Shown here one piece after another: positions 46,574 to 54,429 of a DNA stretch of 64,000 nucleotides; within the stretch, counting starts at the first letter, position 1, and the number at the start of each line of letters is the position of its first letter. Location of the stretch: positions 2,852,001 to 2,916,000 of the forward strand of contig CP099977.1 of the NCBI GenBank assembly GCA_024372495.1, read 5' to 3'. This DNA is from Pseudarthrobacter sp. Fe7. Lineage in GTDB: Bacteria; Actinomycetota; Actinomycetes; Actinomycetales; Micrococcaceae. The translations under genes were made by a program, and so were the position numbers. A model generated the notes under the pieces. That model was given only the letters and a program-made list of their open reading frames with translations. It made no database searches and was not told the DNA's origin.

Positions 46574-48094
46574 ATGAAATTACATTCTTCTCGCATGTCC
46601 GCGTTGACCCTTGGCGTGCTTCTCGCCCTGCCCTGCGGCGTGGTTGCCGCCACGAGTTCCAATGCGGCGCAGGTCCCGGCCATCGTCCCGGCAGTCACCA
46701 TCGCCGACTCCTTTACTAAACAGACCTTCGACCTCATCAATGCCGAACGGACCAAGGTCGGATCGAAGCCGTTTATATGGAACCAAAAGATCGCGGACGT
46801 TTCGCAGGACTGGGCAAACCATCTGGGGGCCGCCACAATGGACCCGACCTTTGACTTCGGCACCATCCACCGCACGGACGCCGGCGGCAACGAGATCCCC
46901 GCCGGGTCCACCTGGTACCGCGAGAACATCGGGTTCAATTTCAGCCCCGCACAGTTGGTCGATTGGTGGATGAACTCTCCGGGACACAAGGCGGCGATGC
47001 TCGACCCGCGCGGCACCGACGCCGGCATTGGCTACGTCGTCCCCACCAGCGGACCGTACGCCGGCTGGCACCTGATGGTCTCCAACATGGCGGCCTACCC
47101 CACCACATCCGGGCCCACCGCACCGGCACCCTCCCCGTCCACCGCCGCCCCGCAGAGTCCGCTGGCCCTCAAGGCTGCCGCCGTCAACGGTGCCCTGGGC
47201 CTCTCGGTGTCCCCTGAGGTCTACGGGCTCAAGGACGGCGGCTCCTACCGCAACTACCAGTACGGCGCCCTGATCTACTCCCCGGCGACAGGAGCCCACA
47301 TCTCCGTCGGATCCATCCGCAACCTGTGGGCAGGCTACGGCTTCGAAAACGGCATCCTGGGCTACCCCGCCACCGATGAGGTCGCAGGGCTGAAGGGTGG
47401 CGGCGCCTACCAGAACTACCAGGGCGGCGCGATCCTCTGGTCTCCTGCCAGCGGCGCACACATCTCCACCGGAAGCATCCGTGACACCTGGGCCGCAACC
47501 GGCTTCGAGAACGGCATGCTTGGCTACCCCACGTCGGAGATTTACCCCGTTGAAGGTGGAACAGCCCAGACCTACCAAGGCGGCGTGATCACCCACAGCG
47601 CCTCTGCCGGCAACCAGATCGTTTCCGGCGAGATGCTGGCCCGCTACCAGGAGAACAGCGGCTACCTGGGCGTCGCCGTCAGCGCCAAAACAGCCATCCG
47701 CGACGGCGGCTTCTACCAGAACTTCCAACGCGGCGCGCTGCTGTACTCGCCCGCCACCGGCACGCAGCTGTCCATCGGCGGGGTCCGCAGCATCTGGGCG
47801 GCCACCGGCTTCGAAAACGGCGTCCTCGGCTACCCATCCTCAGGGGAGATTCCCGCCAACGGCGGCGTCTACCAGACCTACCAGGGCGGTTTCATCACCT
47901 GGCTGCCCGACTCCGGCGGCCACTTCGTCTTCGGCGGAATCGGCAGCCTGTACCGCAGCGCCGGAGGTCCGACCGGACGCCTCGGTTTCCCGACCAGCGG
48001 CGAATACCCGACCGGGCCCGGCGGCAACGTTGCGCAGAACTACCAGCACGGCGTCATCCGTTGGGGCCCTGACGGCACCGGGATCACCTACTGA
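46574..48094 (+). CDS. secreted CAP-domain protein with LGFP repeats
   Basis: This protein of 506 residues has a signal peptide (LTLGVLLALPCGVVAATSSN). A CAP/SCP-PR1 domain covers about 45-180 (INAERTKVGSKPFIWNQKIA, ENIGFNFSPAQLVDWWMNSP, GHKAAML). It is followed by about five LGFP-type repeats, each with a GFENGxLGYP core and a YQNYQGGAI strand. LGFP repeats tether proteins to the mycolate-like or general cell wall of actinobacteria. Residues between the parts are Pro/Ser/Thr-rich. It is a cell-wall-associated protein with unknown activity. No neighbour links are apparent. Confidence 0.87.
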   Translation: MKLHSSRMSALTLGVLLALPCGVVAATSSNAAQVPAIVPAVTIADSFTKQTFDLINAERTKVGSKPFIWNQKIADVSQDWANHLGAATMDPTFDFGTIHRTDAGGNEIPAGSTWYRENIGFNFSPAQLVDWWMNSPGHKAAMLDPRGTDAGIGYVVPTSGPYAGWHLMVSNMAAYPTTSGPTAPAPSPSTAAPQSPLALKAAAVNGALGLSVSPEVYGLKDGGSYRNYQYGALIYSPATGAHISVGSIRNLWAGYGFENGILGYPATDEVAGLKGGGAYQNYQGGAILWSPASGAHISTGSIRDTWAATGFENGMLGYPTSEIYPVEGGTAQTYQGGVITHSASAGNQIVSGEMLARYQENSGYLGVAVSAKTAIRDGGFYQNFQRGALLYSPATGTQLSIGGVRSIWAATGFENGVLGYPSSGEIPANGGVYQTYQGGFITWLPDSGGHFVFGGIGSLYRSAGGPTGRLGFPTSGEYPTGPGGNVAQNYQHGVIRWGPDGTGITY

Positions 48095-48199
48095 CGGTCC
48101 TGCCGGTACGGGCTCTCCCACGTGTCCCGGGGCTAGACTGGGCCGTTCAAGCTTCCACAGCAGCGCTTGCAGCCACGGTCATCACGAGGAAAGACCCCC

Positions 48200-48520
48200 A
48201 TGACAACCCCTTCTGACCACGCCGTTCCGGCCCAGGTTCACTTGAAGCAGACGCCAAGCCGGGGCCGCAATGCCCTGGTTCGGTGGCTGCTCGCCATCGA
48301 GTGGCGCTGGAACCTGGCTCCGCTGACTGCGCGGGACCAGGATGCCCGCAATATCGCCGAGGTCCTGGACTTTGGAACCCCCGCAAACCTGGCGGCGCCC
48401 AAATACCTGGTCCCGCCCTTCGTGGCGGGCCCCGCCTGCACCCCCGTGGGACCGCCCCCGGCCGAGGAATGGTCCGGACTGAAAGAAAAAGCACTCGCCG
48501 ACGGATGGAAACTCCCGTGA
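48200..48520 (+). CDS. hypothetical protein coupled to the phosphoesterase gene
   Basis: This protein of 106 residues starts MTTPSDHAVPAQVHLKQTPS with GAGGAAAG upstream. It has no signal peptide or membrane helix. Its middle contains aromatic-rich RWLLAIEWRWNLAPLTARDQ. The family is unknown. Its stop overlaps the GTG start of the next gene (GTGA), so translation is coupled. That suggests a helper or regulatory role for the secreted phosphoesterase, but there is no other evidence. Confidence 0.6.
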   Translation: MTTPSDHAVPAQVHLKQTPSRGRNALVRWLLAIEWRWNLAPLTARDQDARNIAEVLDFGTPANLAAPKYLVPPFVAGPACTPVGPPPAEEWSGLKEKALADGWKLP

Positions 48521-49481
48521 AAATGAAGCTCCGCGCCACCGCAGCGGCCATCGCCGTGATCGCCGCCGCCACAATCGGCGGAGCCGCGGCCACCTCCAAC
48601 CCCGCCGCCGCCACCATCACCGCCACTGCCTCGACGACAACCCAGGGCTACCTGCCCGGCGCCAAACACGTCTTCGTGATCAACCTCGAAAACAAGGGCT
48701 ACGACGAAACCTGGGGCCCGGCATCGGCCGCTCCCTACCTTTCCCAGACCCTGCGCAGCCAGGGCGTGCTGCTGAACCAGTACTACGGCACCGCCCACAA
48801 CTCCCAGCCCAACTACGTGGCGCAGATTTCCGGGCAGGGACCCAACCCCCAGATGCATACCCTGCGCTGGGCGCCGTGGACGACACCCAAAAGGCAAAAA
48901 TGGGAGACGAGTACGCTGCGCGGCACAACCCCTTCGTATACTTCGCCGGCATCACCGGCTCACCGGACTGCGCGGCGAACGACGTCGACCTGGGCGCCCT
49001 GAAGACGGACCTCGCCTCGGCTGCCACCACACCCAACCTGTCAATGATCACCCCGAACCTGTGCCACGACGGGCACGATTCGCCCTGCGTGGACGGGCAG
49101 CCGGGTGGCCTGGCGAGTGCTGACGCCTGGCTCAGGCAGTGGGTCCCGGCCATCACCTCCTCCCCCGCCTTCAAGCAGGACGGCGTCCTGGTGGTCACCT
49201 TCGACGAGTCCGACGGGCCACAATCCGACGCCAGCGCCTGCTGCGGCGAAGGCCCCGGACCAAACGCCGCACTGCCCGGCATCACCGGCATGGGCGGTGG
49301 CAGGGTGGGCGCCCTGGTCCTCTCCCCGTTCACCAAGGGCGGCACCTGGTCCACCACCCCTTACAACCACTACAGCCTCCTGGCCAGCATTGAGGATACC
49401 TTCGGCCTGCCGTACCTGGGCTACGCCGGGACGCCCGGACTGAACCGCTTCGGGCTCGACGTGTATAACGCTTCCAACTAG
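48517..49481 (+). pseudogene. secreted alkaline-phosphatase-superfamily phosphoesterase with internal deletion
   Basis: A signal peptide (MKLRATAAAIAVIAAATIGG) leads into KHVFVINLENKGYDETWGPA, LLNQYYGTAHNSQPNYVAQI and ISGQGPNPQM. Then the frame changes near 48858 and picks up as YPALGAVDDTQKAKMGDEYA, PFVYFAGITGSPDC, VLVVTFDESDGPQSDA and VGALVLSPFTKGG. In the family there are about 50-60 residues between these two blocks (a Cys-containing loop), as far as I remember. Here none is present, so a deletion of roughly 150-180 bases plus a frame change is likely. It could be a real deletion or a mis-assembly. The intact enzyme would be an exported phosphodiesterase/phosphatase. It is last in a two-gene unit. 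Confidence 0.6.
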
Positions 49482-49555
49482 TCCAGCAGTCCACGGCTGG
49501 AAGTCCAGTCTGAACCCGGCGGGGCTGCTGAAGAAATGGGCACCTGCCGATGAAT

Positions 49556-49589
49556 GGATCCCCGCCGGACGTCCGTCCGGTGGGGATCC
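49556..49589. terminator. bidirectional terminator hairpin
   Basis: Fifteen-base arms GGATCCCCGCCGGAC (49556-49570) and GTCCGGTGGGGATCC (49575-49589) pair with one G-T mismatch and a 4-base loop. It lies between the convergent phosphoesterase and maleylpyruvate-isomerase-family genes and is followed by TTCGTCAGTTTT on the plus strand, fitting a shared terminator. Confidence 0.7.
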
Positions 49590-49599
49590 TTCGTCAGTT

Positions 49600-50298
49600 T
49601 TACCAGGACGGCAGCGCGGGCACCGGGCCAGCCGCCTCGATATCCCCTGCGTCGCCGCGTGCCAGCCATTTCAGGAGGCCTTCCCGGTCCGACTCAACCC
49701 GCAGGGCACCGTCACCGATCACCCACTCATCGCGTTCCTCGCTAACGAGCGTCATCCCGGGCGCCCCCTTGGCACGCATGGCACGCACCACGGCCTCGAT
49801 GGCGTTCAACAGCGAATCGGGGTCGGCCTCCTCGATGGTCCAGGCGGTGTCCAGGTCATGGTGGTGCACCACCACCTCGGCAATCCGCAACGCCACAATG
49901 GACGTGGCCGGCAGCTCCCGGCCACCCACCTTTACTTCCGGCGCCGCAAGTTCCCGGGTCAACCGCTGGGCTTCATCGGCGAAAGCGGCGGCCGAGTCCC
50001 GCACTTCAACCAGGAGTTCCTCCCGCGGCAGTGCAGCAAGGGCGGCAATAGCCAACAACCGCGCTTCAGGGGACGCGTACAGCTGGCGTTCCTCCCCTGA
50101 GGTGGCCCAATCGATCAGCCCCACCAAGGCACGCCCGCTGGAGGCGACGTGGGCGATGACATGGGCACGGGTCCACCCTTCACACAGCGAAGGAGCAGCC
50201 AGCTCTTCATCGGACAAGGAGGAGACCGTAGCCAGGAACATGTCCGTCTCCCGGCCCAGGCGGGACAAGTCTGAGTGCAGCCGTGCTGGATTGATCAT
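49600..50298 (-). CDS. maleylpyruvate isomerase family mycothiol-dependent enzyme
   Basis: DinB-like four-helix protein of 232 residues. The metal histidines are in EGWTRAHVIAHVASSG and RIAEVVVHHHDLDTA. SLSDEELAAPSLCEGWTRAH is the family signature, and the C-terminal part is the usual MDMPI-like domain (EWVIGDGALRVESDREG). Family members use mycothiol for isomerisation, conjugation or S-transfer. The substrate here is unknown. It is not in the ben/cat cluster and reads away from it. A mycothiol enzyme supports an actinobacterial host. Confidence 0.85.
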   Translation of the reverse strand: MINPARLHSDLSRLGRETDMFLATVSSLSDEELAAPSLCEGWTRAHVIAHVASSGRALVGLIDWATSGEERQLYASPEARLLAIAALAALPREELLVEVRDSAAAFADEAQRLTRELAAPEVKVGGRELPATSIVALRIAEVVVHHHDLDTAWTIEEADPDSLLNAIEAVVRAMRAKGAPGMTLVSEERDEWVIGDGALRVESDREGLLKWLARGDAGDIEAAGPVPALPSW

Positions 50299-50626
50299 TC
50301 CGCCAGCCTAACCGCGGCGCCATGCCCCGGGCCATGGTTACGGCGGCCCTGGTTCATACCGGCCTGGTATGGACTAAGACACAGCTTTCCTCTGCCGCCG
50401 GGGTGCCCCTGCCGCCGGGCGCTTTTGGCCTGTTCCCAGGGGATCCATCGCAAAAACACCCCCTTTGATATGCAACATGGGCATAATGCACCCCCGGCGC
50501 GAAACCGGGGATTTGCCTCATATGCCCTACGTCACATTGCCTGTCAGGCTGGGTTGCCGAGGCCGCGGACGGATCCATCCGAATGCCACATCGCCTCCAC
50601 ACCCGCCCAATGAAAGGACATGCGCC
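50299..50626. promoter_or_regulatory. promoter region of the benK-catRBC run
   Basis: This 328-base gap carries no gene. Around 50465-50500 there is an AT-richer segment with an imperfect dyad, GATATGC...GGCATAATGC, between C-rich flanks. It is a candidate binding site for the LysR regulator or the large ATPase regulator nearby. Exact promoter elements are not certain. Confidence 0.35.
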
Positions 50627-52000
50627 ATGACGCTGCCGCAACCCCAATCCACGATCTCCGGAAACCCGGGAAAGGAGGTCCGGACAGCCAACTGGGTGGC
50701 TTTCGTCATCTGCGCCGCCCTCCTGTTTGATGGCTACGACCTGGTGGTCTACGGCACCGTCCTTCCGGGGCTGCTGGCGGACGCTGGCCAAATCGGGCAT
50801 TTCGATGCGGCCACCGCCGGGCTCCTGGGGTCCTGGGCCCTGATTGGCGTGCTGGTGGGGTCGCTGGCCTGCGGCGCCGTGGGTGACTTCTTCGGCCGCC
50901 GCCGGCTGATGCTCGCGGGCATCGCCTGGTTCTCCCTGGGCATGTTCGCCACCGCCCTGGCCACTGACGTGACCGCCTTCGGCGCCCTCCGGTTCGCCAC
51001 AGGACTGGGCCTGGGCGTCGTCATCGCCAGCGCCGGCGCCACGATGGCCGAGTTCGCACCCGCGGGACGGCGGCAGTTCTACAACGCGATCGTGTACTCC
51101 GGGGTCCCGGCGGGCGGCGTGCTGGCGTCCGTGCTGGGCATCGCCTTCCTGGACAGCATCGGCTGGCGCGGCCTCTTCATCGTGGGCTCCCTGCCCCTCC
51201 TGGTCATCCTCCCCATTGCATGGCGGAAGCTTCCGGAATCCCCGAGGTGGCTGCTGGCCCGGGGCCACGAAGAGGAAGCCCTGGCCGCTGCATGGCGCAC
51301 CGGGGTGCCGCTCGCAGAAGAGCAGGTGATCCGGGAGGCAGGCACCGCCCCGCGGAAATCCGGGTTCGCCGCCGTCTTCTCCACCCAGTTCGCCGTGGCA
51401 TCCATCCTGCTGGGCCTGATGTCCTTCTGCGGGCTCCTGCTGACGTACGGGCTCAACACCTGGCTCCCCAAGATTATGGAGGGCTACGGCTACGGCCGGA
51501 CGTATGCCCTGTTCTTCCCGCTGGCCCTGAACCTCGGTGCCGTGGTGGGCGGACTGGTGGCCTCCCGGATGGCCGACCGGAACGGACCGCAGCGGGTCAT
51601 CGCCGCCACGTTTGCCCTCGCCACCATCTCCCTGGGACTGATGACGTTCAGCTTTCCGTTGCCGCTGCTCTTCACCTTCATCGCCACCGCAGGGGTGGGA
51701 ACCCTGGGCACCCAGGTGCTGGTTTACGGTTTCCAGTCCAACTACTTCACCACCAATGCCCGTGCCGCCGGCGTCGCCTGGTGCGCCAGCGTCGGCCGGC
51801 TGGGCGGAGTCCTGGGCCCGATCATCGGCGGCTGGCTGGCCGCCGCGGGAATCGGCGGGGCAACAGCCTTTTACATTTACGGAGCGGTGGCCCTGCTCGG
51901 GGGCGCCGTCACCGTCCTCGTCCCGCGGCAGCACAAGCTGGAAGAAGCCCTGCCCGTGGTTGAAAAACCGCAAGATTACGTAGAAAAAGTATCTAAGTAG
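50627..52000 (+). CDS. benK: benzoate/aromatic acid:H+ symporter (AAHS MFS)
   Basis: This 457-residue transporter has twelve helices. Its first helix carries the AAHS motif ALLFDGYDLVVYGTVLPGL. The MFS loop GDFFGRRRLMLAG follows helix 2 and LPESPRWLLARGH is in the middle loop. GAAAGGA precedes the ATG at 50627. Family members (BenK, PcaK) import benzoate or hydroxybenzoates with protons. Its place upstream of catR, catB and catC suggests benzoate. A second importer (BenE) ends the window. Confidence 0.87.
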   Translation: MTLPQPQSTISGNPGKEVRTANWVAFVICAALLFDGYDLVVYGTVLPGLLADAGQIGHFDAATAGLLGSWALIGVLVGSLACGAVGDFFGRRRLMLAGIAWFSLGMFATALATDVTAFGALRFATGLGLGVVIASAGATMAEFAPAGRRQFYNAIVYSGVPAGGVLASVLGIAFLDSIGWRGLFIVGSLPLLVILPIAWRKLPESPRWLLARGHEEEALAAAWRTGVPLAEEQVIREAGTAPRKSGFAAVFSTQFAVASILLGLMSFCGLLLTYGLNTWLPKIMEGYGYGRTYALFFPLALNLGAVVGGLVASRMADRNGPQRVIAATFALATISLGLMTFSFPLPLLFTFIATAGVGTLGTQVLVYGFQSNYFTTNARAAGVAWCASVGRLGGVLGPIIGGWLAAAGIGGATAFYIYGAVALLGGAVTVLVPRQHKLEEALPVVEKPQDYVEKVSK

Positions 52001-52077
52001 AGTCTTTTATGGTTATTCTATGAATCAATGAGGCCGCACCGCGCTTCACCCCGAATGGCTTAAGAGGTGGCACCGCA

Positions 52078-53009
52078 ATGGAGATCCGGCAGCTGAACTA
52101 CTTCATTGCGGTAGCGGAGGAGCGCCACTTCGGCAGGGCAGCCAGGCGCCTGCACATGGCGCAGCCGCCCCTCTCCCAGCAGATCCGCCAGCTGGAGGAC
52201 CAGCTCGGCGTCCAGCTCCTCAACCGCACCACGCGCCGGGTGGACCTGACGGCGGCGGGCCAGCTCCTGCTGGACCGCGGCCGCCAGATCGTCAGCGACG
52301 TCGAGACGCTCCGGGCGGATGTTTACCAGGTAGGCAAGGGCGCCACCGGCGTCCTCCGGGTGGGGTTCTCCGGATCGGCAACCTACGGCGTCATGCCCCG
52401 GATCGCGAGACTCACCAAACAAGTCCTGCCCGGCCTGTCGCTGGCGCTCAATGGGGAGATGCTGACGCCGTCCATGGAAGCCGGGCTGCGGAACGGGACC
52501 CTGGACGCGGCTCTGCTGCGTCCCCCGTTGCGTCCGAAGAGATCGACTACCGCGTCGTCACCCAGGAGCCACTCGTCGTCGCACTTCCCTCCTTCAGTGC
52601 CTTGGCCGTGGACAGGCCCGTGGCCATGCACGAACTGCAGGACCAGGATTTCATTGCGTACTCACCGGAGTCCGTGCTGAACCGCATCACGTCGGACCTC
52701 TGCCGCCAGGCAGGTTTCCAGCCGAGGATCACGCAAGTGGTTGGTGAGACCTCAACAATGCTGGCGTTCGTGGCCGCGGGCAGCGGCATCGCCGTCATGC
52801 CGTCCAGCGTGCGCGCCTTCCAGCTCGACGGCGTCGCATACCGGGAAATCGACAATGTTCCTCCGGTGGAACTCGCCGTCGCCTGGCTGCGGGGCCACCG
52901 GTCCGCGCTGCTTCAGAACTTCCTGGACGTCGTGGCCACGGCCACCGCTGACGCCTCCGCTCCTCCCGGCACTCCCGCCCCTGCTGATGAAAGGCTCCTC
53001 CCCTCATGA
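52078..53009 (+). CDS. catR: LysR-family regulator of the catechol branch (one frameshift as sequenced)
   Basis: LysR protein of about 310 residues: MEIRQLNYFIAVAEERHFGR, helix-turn-helix AARRLHMAQPPLSQQIRQLE, and DQLGVQLLNRTTRRVDLTAA. A missing C in the run at 52522-52526 shifts the frame within the effector domain. The rest reads EEIDYRVVTQEPLVVALPSF, ETSTMLAFVAAGSGIAVMPS. It overlaps catB by four bases. CatR-type proteins respond to cis,cis-muconate and activate cat genes. The name is by homology and position, so the effector is inferred. LysR-like T-N11-A sequence occurs in the 77-base gap before it. Confidence 0.83.
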
Positions 53010-54106
53010 AGATCGCAGCCATCGAGGCGATCCCCTACTCGATCCCATACCGCCACCCGCTCCACTTCGCCTCAGGATCCGTGCACGAGGCCGACCACGT
53101 GCTGGTCCGCGTCCACACCGATGACGGCGTGACGGGAACCGCAGACACCCCGCCACGCCCCTACACCTACGGTGAGACGCAGAAGTCCATCGTCGTGGTG
53201 GTGCAGGATGTCTTCGCCCCGCAACTGGTGGGCATTGACGTCTTTGACCGGGAAAAGATCCAGGCCGTGATGGCCCGGACCATCCACAACCAGACTGCCA
53301 AAGGCGCCGTTGACATCGCCGTGTGGGACGTGATCGGCAAGACCCTGGGGCAGCCCGTGACGAAACTGCTGGGCGGCTACACCGACTCCCTGCGGGTCTC
53401 CCACATGCTCGGCTTCAAACCCGCCAAGGAACTCCTGGCCTTGGCCCTGGAGTTCCGGGAAACCTACGGCATCAACACCTTCAAGCTGAAGACCGGCCGC
53501 CGTCCGCTGAACCTGGACATCGAGGCCGCCAGGGTGCTGCGGGAGGGCCTGGGCGAAGACGCCGAGCTGTACATGGACGCCAACCGAGGCTGGACAGCCA
53601 ACGAGGCCGCCGAGGTGCTGCGCCGCACCGCCGACCTCGGCCTGCAGTTCCTTGAGGAGCCGGACGACGCCCGCGAGGTCCTGGGCCGCCGCCGCCTGGT
53701 CACGAACTCCCCCATCCCAATTGCCGCGGATGAATCCGCCGCCAACCTGGGCGAGGCGGCCCGCGAAATCCTGACCGGCGGGGCCAACCTGCTGTCCGTC
53801 AAGACCGCACGGTCCGGCTTCACCGAGGCCGCCAAGATCGTTGGCATGGCCGAGGGAATGGGTATCGATGTCTACATCGGCAACCAGATCGACACCCAGG
53901 TGGGCACCGTCGCCTCCGTGGTGTTCGGGGCAGCCTTCGCCCACACCGCCAAGCGTGCGGCGGAGCTGTCCAACTACCTCGACATGACCGATGACCTGCT
54001 GGCCCAGCCGTTGGCCATCACGGACGGCCGGATCCATGTTCCCGAGGGTCCCGGCGCAGGCACCGACGTGGACGAGGACAAGCTCGCCCATTACCGCACC
54101 GACTGA
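53006..54106 (+). CDS. catB: muconate cycloisomerase
   Basis: Enolase-superfamily enzyme of 366 residues converting cis,cis-muconate to muconolactone. The catalytic Lys pair is in INTFKLKTGRRPL. Metal ligands are in LYMDANRGW (Asp), LQFLEEP (Glu) and PIAADESAANL (Asp). The second Lys is in LSVKTARSGF. The start overlaps catR by four bases (ATGA), and catC follows 28 bases downstream. Length and motif order are standard for the family. A chloromuconate version cannot be excluded from sequence, but context favours CatB. Confidence 0.9.
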   Translation: MKIAAIEAIPYSIPYRHPLHFASGSVHEADHVLVRVHTDDGVTGTADTPPRPYTYGETQKSIVVVVQDVFAPQLVGIDVFDREKIQAVMARTIHNQTAKGAVDIAVWDVIGKTLGQPVTKLLGGYTDSLRVSHMLGFKPAKELLALALEFRETYGINTFKLKTGRRPLNLDIEAARVLREGLGEDAELYMDANRGWTANEAAEVLRRTADLGLQFLEEPDDAREVLGRRRLVTNSPIPIAADESAANLGEAAREILTGGANLLSVKTARSGFTEAAKIVGMAEGMGIDVYIGNQIDTQVGTVASVVFGAAFAHTAKRAAELSNYLDMTDDLLAQPLAITDGRIHVPEGPGAGTDVDEDKLAHYRTD

Positions 54107-54134
54107 CACCCATCCCTTCCACCGAGAGGTCACC

Positions 54135-54414
54135 ATGAAGTACCTGGTCCACATGGACGTCAACCTGCCCGCCGGCATGCCTGCCGAAGAAGCCGCCGGA
54201 ATCAAGGCAAAGGAGAAGGCCTACTCACAGGAACTGCAGCGCTCCGGCAAATGGCCCGAGATCTGGCGGGTGGTGGGTGAATACGCCAACTACTCCATCT
54301 TCGACGTCGAATCGAACGACGAGCCTGCACGGGATGCTGCAGGGCCTTCCCCTGTTCCCGTACATGGACATCACCGTGGTCCCGCTGGCCAAGCACCCCT
54401 CGGACGTGAAGTAG
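54135..54414 (+). CDS. catC: muconolactone delta-isomerase (one frameshift as sequenced)
   Basis: Small enzyme of 92 residues that isomerises muconolactone to 3-oxoadipate enol-lactone. It starts MKYLVHMDVNLPAGMPAEEA (GAGAGG upstream) and has the family's KEKAYSQELQRSGKWPEIWR and GEYANYSIFDVESNDE. At 54322-54326 AGCCT replaces AGCT. The other frame then reads HGMLQGLPLFPYMDITVVPL and ends LAKHPSDVK. It converges on the regulator gene with 15 bases between stops. It completes a catB-catC pair. catD and pca genes are not in the window. Confidence 0.88.
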
Positions 54415-54429
54415 CCACTGCGTTCCGGG

